A stretch of DNA of 64,000 nt from positions 558,001 through 622,000 of the forward strand of contig BPJP01000004.1 of assembly GCA_026004675.1 (NCBI GenBank), read 5' to 3'. The number at the start of each line of letters is the position of its first letter. The first letter of the stretch is position 1. This DNA comes from Gemmatales bacterium. Its GTDB lineage: Bacteria > Planctomycetota > Planctomycetia > Gemmatales > Gemmataceae. The position numbers and the translations under genes were made by a program. Below the pieces are notes generated by a model. It saw only the letters and a program-made list of their open reading frames with translations, made no database searches and had not been told where the DNA came from. Shown one piece after another: positions 9,615-20,742 of this stretch.

Positions 9615-12600
9615 ATGACCACCAAATTGCCTGAAAGTTTGCGCGTCAAATTCAACGCAGTCTGCCGGCGCGTTCGCTTGTTGCAATTCGTTCGCGGTGC
9701 TTCGTTGTTAGTGATGGTGTTGCTGTCAATGGCGGCAACCGCATTGTTGGCAGATTTCGCTTTTGCGTTACCAGCAGCCACACGACTGGGCTTCCTGCTG
9801 CTATGGACGGCCGTAGCTGTAGGCGGAACGCTTCGCTGGCTGGTCTTGCCTTGCGTAAGGCCCATTCCTGCAGAAGCTCTTGCGGCCGCGATCGAACAGA
9901 AGTATCCCTCCCTCGAAGAGCGGCTGACCAGCACGGTGGAACTGGCCTCAGAAAATGAAACTCATGGGGCGCCCGAATTCATTTCCCATTTGATTCAAGA
10001 CACGGCGTCGAAGACGCAGGGAATTCCGTTTGAACCCGTGTTTTCCGGTCGGCGTGCGGCACAGCTGGCAATCGCTGCCGGTCTCTTCATCCTGTTGGGC
10101 ATGCTTCCGGGGGTGCTTTGGCCTCATAAGACGGCACAGCTTGTCGAACGGTTCATTTGTCCATTGCAGGCCGATCCGGCTGTCACTCTATATCGAATTG
10201 CGGTCACACCAGGTGATGCCATTGTCGCTCGCGGCCGTCCCATGACGATATCGGCAGTCGTCTCGCCAACTCGACAAGGAGTCGGCTTGCCAAGGGAGTG
10301 CCATTTGGTCATCGAGTCGCATGGCCAGGTTGAAAAAATTCGCATGCCTTTTACCAGCGACAATCGCTTTGCTGTCGAGCTGGAAGCCGTGCCGGGTAAC
10401 TTCCGCTATTTCATCGAAACAGCCAACGGCGCGAGTGATTCCTATTCGGTAACCGCCATCGAACCCGTTGAACTCGCCGACGGTACAAACATCACCATCG
10501 TTCCTCCCGAATATGCTCGAAAAACTTTTCCCGAAGAAACTCATAGCAGTCTGGTCAATCTCGCATCGCTACAGTACAGCGATGTGCAATGGCGATTGCA
10601 GTTCAATCGACCGGCAGTTCGTGCCTTCCTTGAGTGGCTTCCCAAACGGCAGACCAAAAAAGATCAAGGCCAAGCACCGTTGCCTCGGCTGATACCTGTC
10701 GAATTATCGTCCGACCGAACGGAGGGGTTGGTTCACTTTCAAGCCAAGGAACACGGCATTTATCGGCTCATTCTGGTAGCGGAACATGACATCCGGACGG
10801 AAACAGCCGAGCGCGAATTCGTTGTGCAAATAGATTCGCCACCAGTATTCACCAACCGGAAATTCGGCGGCGAAGACATTAAGACGGCCCACCCTCTCGA
10901 TTCGTTGAAGTTTGAAGTCGCATTGGCCGATGATGTCGGCGTTGATTTTGCTGCAATTGAATACCGCGTTGATCAGGGACAGATTCATCGCGAGGCGATA
11001 GCATTGCAGGGACGTGGGCTTCGCGACGCCCGGGGGCAGCATACCTTCCACTTGTCGGGCAAAGTCCGCGACGGTCAGGTTCTATACTACCGCTTCGTCG
11101 GTGCCGATAATCGGTTGGTGCCGGCTGCATCACTGCAGCCCCATGTGATCTATTTTCCTCCTGAGCGCAGACCAGGTGAAGCCCGCTGGTTTTCGCTCCG
11201 GATAACCCAATCGTCTAAACCGCTTGAAGAACAAAACATCCTCGCCCGTCGGGATGAGATCAACCAGCGGATCGATGCCATTCTCAACAATCTGCGTGCC
11301 GAACGGGCACAGTTGAAGTCTTTTCAGAAGGAAAGCGAAGAACAGCCGGCATTGACGCCGAAGCAGCAAGAGAAGTTACAGCAGATTCGGCGACAGAACC
11401 GGGGGACGGAGCTGGATTTGCATGAATTGGCTCGGCGCATGGAAAACGAAGCTGCCTTTCTGCCGCTTGCCGAGCAGGTTCGGCGAATAGCAGACGAGCA
11501 GCTGCGGACCAGCGATCGACATTTGCAAGAGGCAGGCAAGGCGACGCAGGCCCAGCCTCGCAATGCGCATTTGCAGTCGAGTGACAAACAACTCGAGCAG
11601 GCGATGCAACGTCTGGAGCAGATCAAGAAGCAGAATCAAGAGTTGGCCGATGTCCGTCGCGAGCAACTGGCGTTGAAATCCCTGGCGAAACGACAGGAAG
11701 AACTGGCACGTCTGGCGGCGGAACAAGCACAGCGTGATCTGATTCGCGATCCGGATGCCAGAAAAGCGCTCGAAGAGCTAAAAGCTGCTCAACAGAAATT
11801 GGCCCAGGAATTACAACAACAGACGCGGGCGCAGCCGTTCCAACTGGCTCTCGATGCAGCTCGCGCCGAACAACTGAAGCAACTCGCGGACCAGGCCAAG
11901 AAGTTATCGGAAGCTCAGGAACAACTGACGCACCAGGCCAGTCAAACAGACATGTTGCGTCGGCGTCAGATGTTGGAGGAGCTAGCCCGCAAGCAGCGGG
12001 AGTTGGCGAACCAGGCAGCCTTGTTGGCTAAAGAAACGGAATTGCCGGCTCAGGCGGCCAAAGCCAAACCTCTCGATCCGCAAGCTAGCCAGCAGGCGGC
12101 ACAATTATTGGACGAAGGTGATCCGCGAAAGGCACTGGCATTGCAAGACCAGTCGGCACGCGATTTGGAGCGATTGGGCAGGGAATTGGACCGTGCCATC
12201 CAACTGTCGGAGGATCCGCGCGAGGCCGCCAGGCAGTTGGCTCAATTGCAGGAAGCCTTGCGCAACAAAACCGCCGAAGAAGTCAGCAGGAAAAACGCTC
12301 AAGAGCCATTAACCAGTCGGCTCAAGCCGCTGATCGAGGAACAACGAGCACTGGAGCGGGCGGCCGCCCAATTGTCCGTTCCAGCCGAAAACGAGCGTGC
12401 CCGCAAAGCCCAACAACAGGCGGTGCATGAGGCGGAGGAAGCGGCCAAAGCACTGCAAGAACGGGACTCCGCCGTAGCGCAACGCCGAATGGATCGTGTT
12501 CAACGGGCGCTTGAGGAAGTCGCCCGAAACCTGCCGTCGCTCCGCGATCGCCGTGCCGCAGCGGAGGCAGCTTTGCGTCGCTTGCAACAAGAGCAAGTGC

Positions 12601-15600
12601 GAGTCAAGCAGGATGCCGAAAAAGCGCTGGCACAGTTTGAAAAAGACAAGAGCAAGATGAGCCGAAGCCAACTCGCGGAACGTCTGGCGGATGCGGCGCG
12701 GCGGCAAGCAGAAATCGCCGACAAGTTGGCTAGCCTCGATACGCCGAACGAGGAAGGCCGGCGACAACAGGCGGAAAACGCCGTCCAACAGGCCCTCGCT
12801 GATTTGATGGACGCTAAGGCACAGGATATTCGCGCTTCCCAGGCGGAAGCCCAACGGCGACTGCAAGACTTGCGGACGAAACTGGCTGGCGGCAAGACTG
12901 AGGATGAAAGAGCTGCCGAGCTTGCCGAACAACAAGAACAACTCAAACGCGACGCCCAGCGTGCGGCGACCAATCCGAACACCACGCCACAAGAAAAGCA
13001 GGCTCTACAAAACCGCCAGCAACAGATTGCGGAACAAGCACGCCGCTTGGCGGCGCCGCAGGCACCCCAGCGATTAGCGGAAGCTCAACAACAAACACGC
13101 AAGGCAGCGGAGGCGGCGGTCAACCCCACGCATCCGGAAGCTTTGCAGCAGATGGACAAGGCCGCCGAAGCTCTCAAACAATTGGCCCGGCAACTAGCAG
13201 GCCAAGAAAGCGAAGCGCAACGAGCGGAAAGGCTTGCCCAAAAGCAGGCTGAACTGGCTGCTCAACAGGAGCGACTGGCCCGCAAAGTGCCCCATGCCAG
13301 GCCGACCCAGCAACAGCGCCTCGAACAGAACCGCACCGCCCAGGAAGCGGAGATGATCCGTGCCGGCGAAGAGGCTCAAGCAGAGAAAGAAAAAGCCCTG
13401 CAAGCCCTGCACCAAGCACAGACGGCGGCAAACGCTGACGAATTGGCCAAGGCACAAAGGCAGGCCGCCGATGCTTTACGCAAGTTGGCAGACAAGCTTG
13501 CCGGCCGGGACGATCCGGCAGCACAAGCCGCGGAGATCGCCCGCCAACAGCAAAAGCTGGCTCAAGCCGCCAATAAGGCCGATCCACAGAAAGACCCCCA
13601 AGCCAAACAACAGCTTGCGGACAAACAGGCGGAATTGGCTCGCCGCCTGGCTCAACTCGATACTCAGGGTGCTGAAAAACAAAAAGCCCAAACGAACGCC
13701 CGAATGCAAGCAGCGAAGGCAGCTTTGGAAAAAGCCTCCAATCCATCTCAGGCACGAAAAGCATTGGTCGAAGCAGCCGAGGCTGCCTCCCAGCTTGCAA
13801 AGGAACTCGCCCGGCAAACAGCGAACCGCCCGCAATCCGAGCCAACCGTCCGAACCTCTGCCAAACCGTCTGACTCCCCCCAGAAAGCGGCCCAGCAACT
13901 TGCAGAGCAACAACGCAAGCTTGCCGAAGCTACTGCCAAAGCAGCCGAGGAACGACGTCCCCAGGCGCAGAAAAAAGCACTCGCCAAAGTCGCCGCCCAA
14001 CAACAGCAACTCAACAGGCAGGCGTCGCAACTCGATGCACCGAAGGGGCATCGGGCTTTGCAGCAAGCACGCGCATTGATGAACAAAGCGCAACAATCGC
14101 TTGAGCAAAATCAGCCCGGCGAAGCACGAAAATTGCAGAACCAGGCAGCTCAAGCATTGCAAGACCTCGCGAAAAAACTGCCGCAACACGGGCAACAGCC
14201 GACCGCTCAGCAGTCGTCAGGCAAGCCTAAAGGACTGCCGACCCCGCAGCAAGCGGCGAAGGCCAGGCAACTCGCTCAGCAACAAAGGCAATTGCAACAG
14301 GAAGTGCAAAAGGCCATACAGCAACTTGCGAAGCCGATTGCGACGCAAGTTGCACAAAACACCGCTGCAGAATTGGCTCGCCAGCAGCAACAGATCGCCA
14401 AAGCCGCGCAAAAGTTGGCCCAACAAGTGGCTCAGCAAAACGGCAAGCAAGCCACCCCCTCAGCCCCAGGCACAAAAGGCCGCTCAAGCAGCTGGCGAGG
14501 CAGCCAAACAAGCGCAGGCTAATCATTTTTCCCAGGCAACCAAAGCCGGACAGCAAGCCGAAAACGCCCTGGGACAACTGGCCAAACAACTCGCGCAGAA
14601 TCAAGTGCCCTCCCAAAACAAGGACCAATCAAGCCAGCCAGGTCAGGCGAAGGGACAAGGGACAGTCTCCCCAACAGCCGCAGGCTCAGGCAAAAGGCCA
14701 AGGACAGAGTGCTTCCCAACCTGACGGACAAAGCAAGCCTGATGGGCAGCCGCAAGCCAATGGGAAAAGGCCAGGGCCAAAAGGGCTTCGGGACCTCAAG
14801 CACAATCCAAGGCGCAGGGGCAATCTGGTGCCAACGCACCGCCGAACCATTCGCTCGCCCGGCAGGCCAGGCAATTGGCACAGCAGCAAGCCGCGTTGAA
14901 CAAGCAGATGGCGGCTTTACAACAAGCTCCAGCTTTCCAACGCATGGTACAAGCACAACAACAAGAGCAACTGGCTCAACAGGCAAATCGGCTCATGCAA
15001 GCTTTGCAGCAGTTGGGTCGTGACCTGGGTGCCAACAATGCTCGCCAGTCGGCGCAACGGGCTGCTTCTCAGGCGCAGCAGGCCCAAGATGCCATGCGGC
15101 GAAGCCAGACCTACGCGCAGCAAGGTAACCAAGAGGCCTCTCAACGAGCCGGACAACAGGCTGCCCAAGCACTCGCGCAAGCATCCCAGTTGGCTGCCAA
15201 CGCTGCCAATATGCAAAACGCCGCCAATCACCAGGCTGCCAGCCAGCAGCCGACGGCCTCCCAATCCAATCCAAGTGGGCAGGCTAGCCAAACAGGACAA
15301 AACCTGCAGCAAGCACAGAACCAGATGGCGCAAGCCCAAGGACAGCTTGCCAAAGGACAACCCGCTTCGGCTCAGTCGGCCATGCAGCAGGCGGCGCAGG
15401 CTCTGGCCCAAGCCGCCAAAAACTTCGCGCAACAGATGAGCCAAACACCTCCAAACGGCGATTCCGATACCGGCCAGTTTGGTGCCAGCGGCCAGGCTCC
15501 CATCGATCCGGCTCTTTTCCCCAAAGATATGAAAAAATACGCCGGTAAGTCATGGGGAGAACTTCCCGGCAAGCTACGCACCAAAATCATCCAGGATATG

Positions 15601-15675
15601 AAAGCTCGTTACGGCGACGACTACGCCCGCATTATCAAACTGTACTTCGAACAAATTGCAGACCAAAAGAAATGA
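9615..15675 (+). CDS. DUF4175-type giant coiled-coil membrane protein, frameshifted as read
   Basis: An AGGGGGG site precedes the ATG. Two hydrophobic segments near the N-terminus (about residues 25-80 and 145-170) anchor the protein. An extracytoplasmic beta-rich part runs to about residue 530. After that comes more than 1300 residues of Gln/Ala/Glu/Lys/Arg-rich helix, predicted as a long coiled coil, ending in a compact FPKDMKKYAGKSWGELPGK segment near 1970. The frame is disrupted four times between 14450 and 14790: C5 at 14455-14459, GGG at 14659-14661, GGG/AAAA at 14762-14768 and GGG at 14783-14785. Deleting one base at each site gives one 2018-aa frame ending exactly at the stop that overlaps the next start. 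DUF4175 proteins are common in planctomycetes; their role is unknown, perhaps structural. Confidence 0.75.
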
Positions 15676-16730
15676 TTCGAACTTTCAAAGGGTCTACCTC
15701 GGTCTTTGTGCTATGGGTTGGCTGGGTCGCTTGGATATGGGTGTTGCCGGGAGCGATCCAAGCACAAGACAGCAGCGACAAAACCGACCTCGACCGCGCT
15801 ATCGAACGCGGCCTGCAGTATCTCAAACGTAGTCAGCAAGCGGACGGCTCCTGGAATCGCGATGCAGCCATTACTTCATTGAGTGTCATGGCGATTCTGT
15901 CCGCAGGCTATGTCCCCGGCGAAGGCCCGTTTGCCGAGACGCTCGATAGAGGCATCCGTTGGGTGTTGAAGATCCAACAGCCAAACGGCGTCATTGCGAC
16001 CAATGGCAGTTACGAAATGTACCACCATGGCATCGCCACCTTGATGCTCGCCGAAGTGGTGGGAATGACCCAGGGACCACTGGCCGATGAAGTACGCAGC
16101 AAACTGGAAAAGGCAGTGCAACTGATCCTTCGAGCGCAACGCAAATCGGGACACCACAAGGGAGGCTGGCGTTATCGCTGGAATGCGACCGACAGCGACA
16201 TCAGTGTGACGGGTTGGCAGATGCTCGCCCTGCGCGCCGCCAAGAATGTCGGAGCGGACGTACCCGCAGCTGCCATTGCCGATGCCGTCGACTACGTGAA
16301 ACGTTGTCGGGACACCTCGACTGGTGCTTTTCGCTATAATCCTGGCGGCAGCCGAACCGTTCCGTGTACCGGAACCTCGATCCTGGCGTTGGAGATTTGC
16401 GGCAAACAAGAGCACCATTCACCCGAAGTGCTCAAGGCGGGATCGTTCCTTCTGCGAAAGGAAAATTACCCCCGCTGGGGACATTCGTATTTCTACTATT
16501 CCAACTATTATTGTTCGCAGGCGACCTTTCAGCTCGGCGGCAACTATTGGAGTTTCTACCGCCCCCTGCTTCACAAAGCGATCCTTCCGAACCAGAAAGA
16601 GGATGGCCGATGGGAAGGCGGCGGCAGCGATTCGCGATTCGGGCCCGCTTATTGTACGGCAATGACCATTCTTGCCCTTTCGGTCGAATACCGCTACCTG
16701 CCCATTTACCAGCGCGACGAACAAGAATGA
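15672..16730 (+). CDS. Prenyltransferase/squalene-oxidase-repeat protein, exported
   Basis: This 352-aa protein begins at an ATG overlapping the DUF4175 stop (ATGA), so the two are translationally coupled. A signal peptide covers about residues 1-33 (FVLWVGWVAWIWVLPGAIQA). The rest is an alpha-alpha toroid with repeated blocks: AIERGLQYLKRSQQADGSW, AIRWVLKIQQPNG-like, GWRYRWNATDSDISVTGWQ, and YYCSQATFQLGGNYW. These resemble terpene-cyclase/TED folds, but the DxDD motif of squalene cyclases is absent, so cyclase activity is unlikely. Related exported proteins are widespread and uncharacterised in planctomycetes. The tie to DUF4175 suggests a shared envelope role. Confidence 0.78.
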   Translation: MIRTFKGSTSVFVLWVGWVAWIWVLPGAIQAQDSSDKTDLDRAIERGLQYLKRSQQADGSWNRDAAITSLSVMAILSAGYVPGEGPFAETLDRGIRWVLKIQQPNGVIATNGSYEMYHHGIATLMLAEVVGMTQGPLADEVRSKLEKAVQLILRAQRKSGHHKGGWRYRWNATDSDISVTGWQMLALRAAKNVGADVPAAAIADAVDYVKRCRDTSTGAFRYNPGGSRTVPCTGTSILALEICGKQEHHSPEVLKAGSFLLRKENYPRWGHSYFYYSNYYCSQATFQLGGNYWSFYRPLLHKAILPNQKEDGRWEGGGSDSRFGPAYCTAMTILALSVEYRYLPIYQRDEQE

Positions 16731-16758
16731 TTCTGTAGTCGGCTGGCGAAAAAAACCG

Positions 16759-17145
16759 TCAATGACGAAGCTTTTCTTCATGTCGGCGCAGCGATCGGCC
16801 AAGCCAGCCGATGCCCTGTTCCCCTCCGAAAAGCCCGACAAGAAAGCCGACCATTGGTAACGTGACGAACAAGAGTCTCGAACGCGGTGCGATGACAAAC
16901 GGGAAAGTCGCCAGCATCAGACAAGCGAGACAGAACCCCAGAAGGGCGCCGCCACCGGCATATACGATAGCTTCAACCAACCAGTCCACGAGAGATTTAG
17001 CTCGGCAATTTCCCCAGGAATATTTGGGCACACGCACCCTTCGACCGCACGAGCACCGGCGATGCTCGCCCGATCGTTCTCGCTTTACCATGTAGCGTTT
17101 GCCGCAATACCAGCAACGGAAGTGGATCGACTCGCCTGTATTCAC
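16759..17145 (-). CDS. Small zinc-ribbon membrane protein
   Basis: This 128-aa protein uses a GTG start at 17145, just after an AGGG site and 11 bases past the stop of the upstream membrane-protein gene. The N-terminus has a zinc-ribbon pattern (CWYCGKRY followed about 15 residues later by CSCGRR). Two hydrophobic segments follow (AGGGALLGFCLACLMLATF and LLFVTLPMVGFLVGLFGG). No family is recognised. The frame is open far upstream of the GTG, but that extension overlaps the neighbouring gene in another frame and looks spurious. It probably forms a two-gene operon with the neighbour. Confidence 0.55.
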   Translation of the reverse strand: MNTGESIHFRCWYCGKRYMVKRERSGEHRRCSCGRRVRVPKYSWGNCRAKSLVDWLVEAIVYAGGGALLGFCLACLMLATFPFVIAPRSRLLFVTLPMVGFLVGLFGGEQGIGWLGRSLRRHEEKLRH

Positions 17146-17156
17146 TGGCGTTGCCC

Positions 17157-17845
17157 TCACGACCGGGCGCCGAAATAATACCCGGCAAATGCTGCCAGGA
17201 ATTGTTCCAGGGCCGGCAGTTCGTAGATGTCTTCGTCGTTGGCCATACGCGATGGATTGATCACCAGTTTTACGAGAATCAACCCCACCATGACTAACGC
17301 CGCCAACAAAGCCACGGACGCCTGGATGTCCTGGAACCACCACGGCGGTCCGTCTTTACCCAACAGGTTGCCGACCTTCTGAGCGAACAGACCGAGAAAA
17401 AAGCCGACGATCAAGATCAATGGCATGTATTGCTCACGCATATCCGGATCATTGCGGATGCCGTCGATCAAGGCGCCAACGTTGTCGCGGTGCTGGTAGT
17501 AGACCGCGCCGAAGACGGCTAGAAACCCCGAAGAACAGCAAGATACGGACGACACCGCGAGGCATGTAGAGAGGAGACCGGCTCGCGCTCGTCCAGAGCC
17601 TTGATGCTCTTGCTATGGGCGGCAAAATAATGGCCCAGAATGATGAACATGACGTACTGCAGGTACAGCGGCACCGGCCTTTGCATGATCATCAATGCCC
17701 AGACCAACCCCAAGATCAAAAACGCCAGAAGTGCACGAACGCTTCCCGCAGGCAGACCAAAGGCATAACGCCCAGGCGACTTCAGTGGTTTATGAGCAGC
17801 CAAATGCTGGGAAGGCTCGATCCCGCCTTCAAAATCAAACGCCAT
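17157..17845 (-). CDS. Unrecognised multi-pass membrane protein, frameshifted as read
   Basis: The gene is read in three frames. Deleting one base at CC 17578-17579 and one at CCCC 17526-17529 joins them into a single 228-aa frame ending at 17157. The product has about five hydrophobic helices: VRALLAFLILGLVWALMIM, LYLQYVMFIILGHYFAA, RILLFFGFLAVFGAVYY, PLILIVGFFLGLF and VALLAALVMVGLILVKLVI. The start MAFDFEGG at 17845 has a GAGGGAG site about 9 bases upstream. No family is recognised. The repair at 17578 is less certain than the one at 17526, because the run is only two bases long. Confidence 0.55.
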
Positions 17846-17977
17846 AAAAACGGCTCCCTCTGAAACCGTCCACAAAGTTCTGCTTCATGAAATGGCCCAA
17901 ACGCCCGCTACTTTTTTACCGTATACTTAAGGCTTTTCCATTGCATATCATATCGCTCGCACAAGATCGGCAAAACG

Positions 17978-19187
17978 TCAATAGGCAGCTTGAAGGATGC
18001 TCTCCAAATCCTCCACAGTGACAGGACGCGGATTGGCTCGAAGGATGCGTTTGATGCTGAAAGCCTTCTCGGCCAGGCCGCGCAACTGGTTTTCCTTGCA
18101 CTCCCAGTTCGCGCAGCCCGCGCCGGGATGCCGATGTCGGAGCGCAATCTCTCCACCGCCACCACCGCGCGTTCAGCCGCCGCACGCTCATCCAAATCAC
18201 GCACATCTTCTCCCAGAAGTTCGGCAATCCTGGCAAATTCTCTCTCCCGCACGGGGAGATTGAACCGCATTACATAGGGGAGAAGCAAGCCATTACCGGC
18301 GCCGTGAGAACAATGAGTGGCACCACCAACCGGATACTCCAAAGCATGCACTGCAGCGACGCCGACATTCGAAAAAGCCAGCCCGGCCAGCGTGGCGCCC
18401 AGGGACATGCCTTCACGGGCATCGAGGTCGTTACCGTCGGCGACCGCTCGCCGAAGATGCCTGCCGATCAGGGCGATCGCCTTTTCTGCCATGAGATCGC
18501 CCAGTGGATGCTTCCCTTGATAGATGGTTCGTTCCCCAGCGGGCAAAGGAAACTGAGCGTTGTCAATAGCTGTGTAGGCTTCGATCGCATGGGTCAAGGC
18601 GTCGATGCCGCTGTCGGCGGTCACCTTGGGCGGGCAGGTGATGGTCAACAAGGGGTCCACGACCGCCGCCCTCGGTCGCAGATAGTTGCTCAGAATGCCA
18701 ACTTTGATCTGGTTCTCCGTGTCGGTCAAAACGGCAGCGGCTGACACTTCCGAACCGGTCCCTGCCGTGGTCGGTACGCACAATATCGGCATGACAGGTC
18801 CGGGGATGCGATCATCGCCGACATAGTCCCGCGGATGGCCGCCATGCGACAGCACGGTGGCCGAGATTTTCGCCAGGTCCATGTTGCTGCCGCCACCCAG
18901 GACCCAAAAGTGCGTCGGGTTTGAATCGGCCAGCCAGCGCGATACACTTTTCCGCTGCCCCGGATCGATGGCTCGGCTTCTCCCTCCGTAAAGTTTTCGA
19001 TGGTCACCTGGGCATCCGCCAGCGGTTTGCTGACACGATCCAGCAGCCCGGCTCGTACAAGGTGCGGGTCGGTAACGATCAAGACGCGCTTGACCTGGAT
19101 TCGGCGGGCCACTTCGCCAAGTTTGTCAGCCGCCCCCCGGCCAAAGAGTATTTCGCCAGCGGAATAAAAAGACCACGTCTGTCGCAT
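17978..19187 (-). CDS. Iron-containing (type III) alcohol dehydrogenase, frameshifted as read
   Basis: These enzymes oxidise or reduce alcohols and aldehydes with NAD(P) and a Fe2+ (or Zn2+) ion. The nucleotide-binding GGGSNMDLAKISA, the PTTAGTGSEVS loop, DSGIDALTHAIEAY, and the metal-ligand region HALEYPVGGATHCSHGAGN are all present. The frame is broken at CCCC 18958-18961, CC 18930-18931, CCC 18117-18119 and TTTT 18090-18093. Removing one base from each gives a continuous 401-aa protein ending in TVEDLESILQAAY, the normal family length. MRQTWSFYSAGEILFGRG is the expected N-terminus; a start three codons earlier (19193) is also possible. It lies 38 bases after the PQQ-like gene, probably in one operon. 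Confidence 0.8.
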
Positions 19188-19225
19188 TGTCATTTCCCCG
19201 AAAAACCTGGGCTGCACGAACGTCG

Positions 19226-20467
19226 CTACGGCTTGCTCAGGTCCAGACAAAGCAATTGCTGCTCATCGCGGACGTACAAACGCTTCTTATAAAGTGCCGG
19301 TACGGCCCAGCATTTTCGCCCGAGCAAATTGGCCATCACCCCCTTTTTCAACATATTTGTCGGGATCGGCTTCGATGCACAGCAAAGAACCTCGTTCCGT
19401 GAGGCACAGCAAATGCTTTTCTGCCGCGATCAGAGAGCATTTGCCTGGGCGTCTTTCCACCCACTTGAGTTTGCCCGTGGCCAGTTCCACGCACCCGCAA
19501 TGACAGACCACTGAAGTCGCCATGCGAACCGTACACATGGCCGTCGATGATCATGCTGGTAGCGAACTGGTTCATCAGATTCCGATTCTTCCAGATCTCC
19601 CGAACACCACCCCTGCCAACTGCCAGAGCCGTGCTCCCTACTCCATAAGCGGAGGAAAGAAATAGTTTGTTGTCCACCCAAAGAGGCGTAGCGCAATTGC
19701 AGTTGTATTGGGAGCCGAATCGGTATTCCCAAAGGACTTTGCCATTTGTCGGATCGACGGACAGAATGGATCGGCCATTGGAACAGATCACTTGTCGTGT
19801 GCCATCGGCGTCGATAGCGATGGGCGAGCCGTAACCCGGCGTTCCCGAACCGGCTTTCCAAACGAGTTTCCCCGTGTCTTTGTGAAAGGCTGCCACGGCA
19901 TTGTTGCTGGCACCACCGGGTTGGACGATCACGAGGTCTTTCTCGATCAGCGGAGATGCCGACATGCCCCAGTAATAGCGCAATCCGGCGTGATTGCCGG
20001 CATCGGTGGCGGCGAGAATATTCGTCTGCCAGAGCTTTTTTCCGTCGTTGGCGGAAAAGCAAACCAGTTCGCCCCGCGGAAACAAACAATAGATTCGGCC
20101 ATCGTGATAAGTCGGCGTGGCTCGCGGGCCAGCGCCTTGCCTTTGGCGATCGATGAAAACCGGCGCCACGTCCCGCCACCAGATCAGTTTGCCGGTCTCC
20201 GCATTCAGGCACACGACGACATCCCGATTCTGACGGACGGCTTGCGTGAAGAGCAGCTCGCCATGAAACGACTGCGACGAGTACCCCCCCGCCGAGAGGA
20301 AATCTCCAGATGATCCTGGGCTTCTGCTGGCGCCAGTCGAGATGCAAGCCGGTCTCCTTCGACTGGCCGTCACGATTGGGACCAAGAAACTGGGGCCAGA
20401 GCTCGTCCGCCAGCGTCTGGCTGGCGAGTGCAATAGACGCACAAAGCACAAACGTGGTTGAGTTCAA
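19226..20467 (-). CDS. PQQ-like beta-propeller repeat protein, exported, frameshifted as read
   Basis: A signal peptide (MNSTTFVLCASIALASQTLA) is followed by ELWPQFLGPNRDGQS, the standard opening of planctomycete PQQ-binding-like propellers. Repeated blade motifs include CLNAETGKLIWWRD, AFHKDTGKLVWKAGSG and VDPTNGKVLWEYRF. Three frame breaks are each repaired by deleting one base: C7 at 20284-20290, CCC at 19494-19496 and C5 at 19339-19343. This gives 412 aa, ending LLCLDLSKP at a TAG (19226-19228). The start codon is TTG, supported by an AGGAG site 7 bases upstream. The family ranges from quinoprotein dehydrogenases to pure scaffold propellers. The alcohol dehydrogenase downstream makes a shared oxidation pathway possible but not proven. 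Confidence 0.78.
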
Positions 20468-20742
20468 TGGGGTTCTCCTGGACGATGGCGAGGTTGGACC
20501 ATCGCCATCCTACCAGCGCAACAGCACCGATCAACGGTAGTGGTGGTTTTTTTTCTCGACCACCAGCGTGCAGCGCAGCGTCAGCGCGACGTGTAGCGCA
20601 GCGTCAGCGCGACGTGTTTCGCGACGTGTAGCGCGCACCGTCTCCGCAGAAAAGCTCTCGCTTTTTCAAAAAATTCCGCCAGAGCGTCCTGCGAGACCGA
20701 TTTTCCGACCTCGACAGTCCGCTATAGGTCTAAGTAGAGACT
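20468..20742. other. Intergenic repeat-bearing spacer
   Basis: This 275-bp gap lies between the stop of the DUF5681-like gene and the PQQ-like gene, both on the minus strand. It holds the 20-mer pair described separately. It also holds a TGGTGG/CCACCA hairpin around 20540-20565 with a T8 tract in its loop. On the minus strand that tract is A8, so it is not a terminator for the minus-strand gene. No gene is supported. Confidence 0.5.
20574..20616 (+). repeat. 20-mer repeat pair, inverted relative to the array in the downstream gene
   Basis: The 20-mer CGCAGCGTCAGCGCGACGTG occurs at 20574-20593 and again at 20597-20616. A shortened copy (CGCGACGTGTAGCGC) follows. Its reverse complement occurs at 20801-20820 and 20831-20850, inside the coding end of the DUF5681-like gene. 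The two pairs therefore form a large inverted repeat around 20620-20800. Confidence 0.8.

Noticed and set aside
14450..14790. Programmed frameshifting in the DUF4175 gene
   Set aside because: Four separate shifts in one direction within 340 bases, without slippery heptamers or downstream pseudoknots, and similar lesions in unrelated genes, fit base over-calling better.
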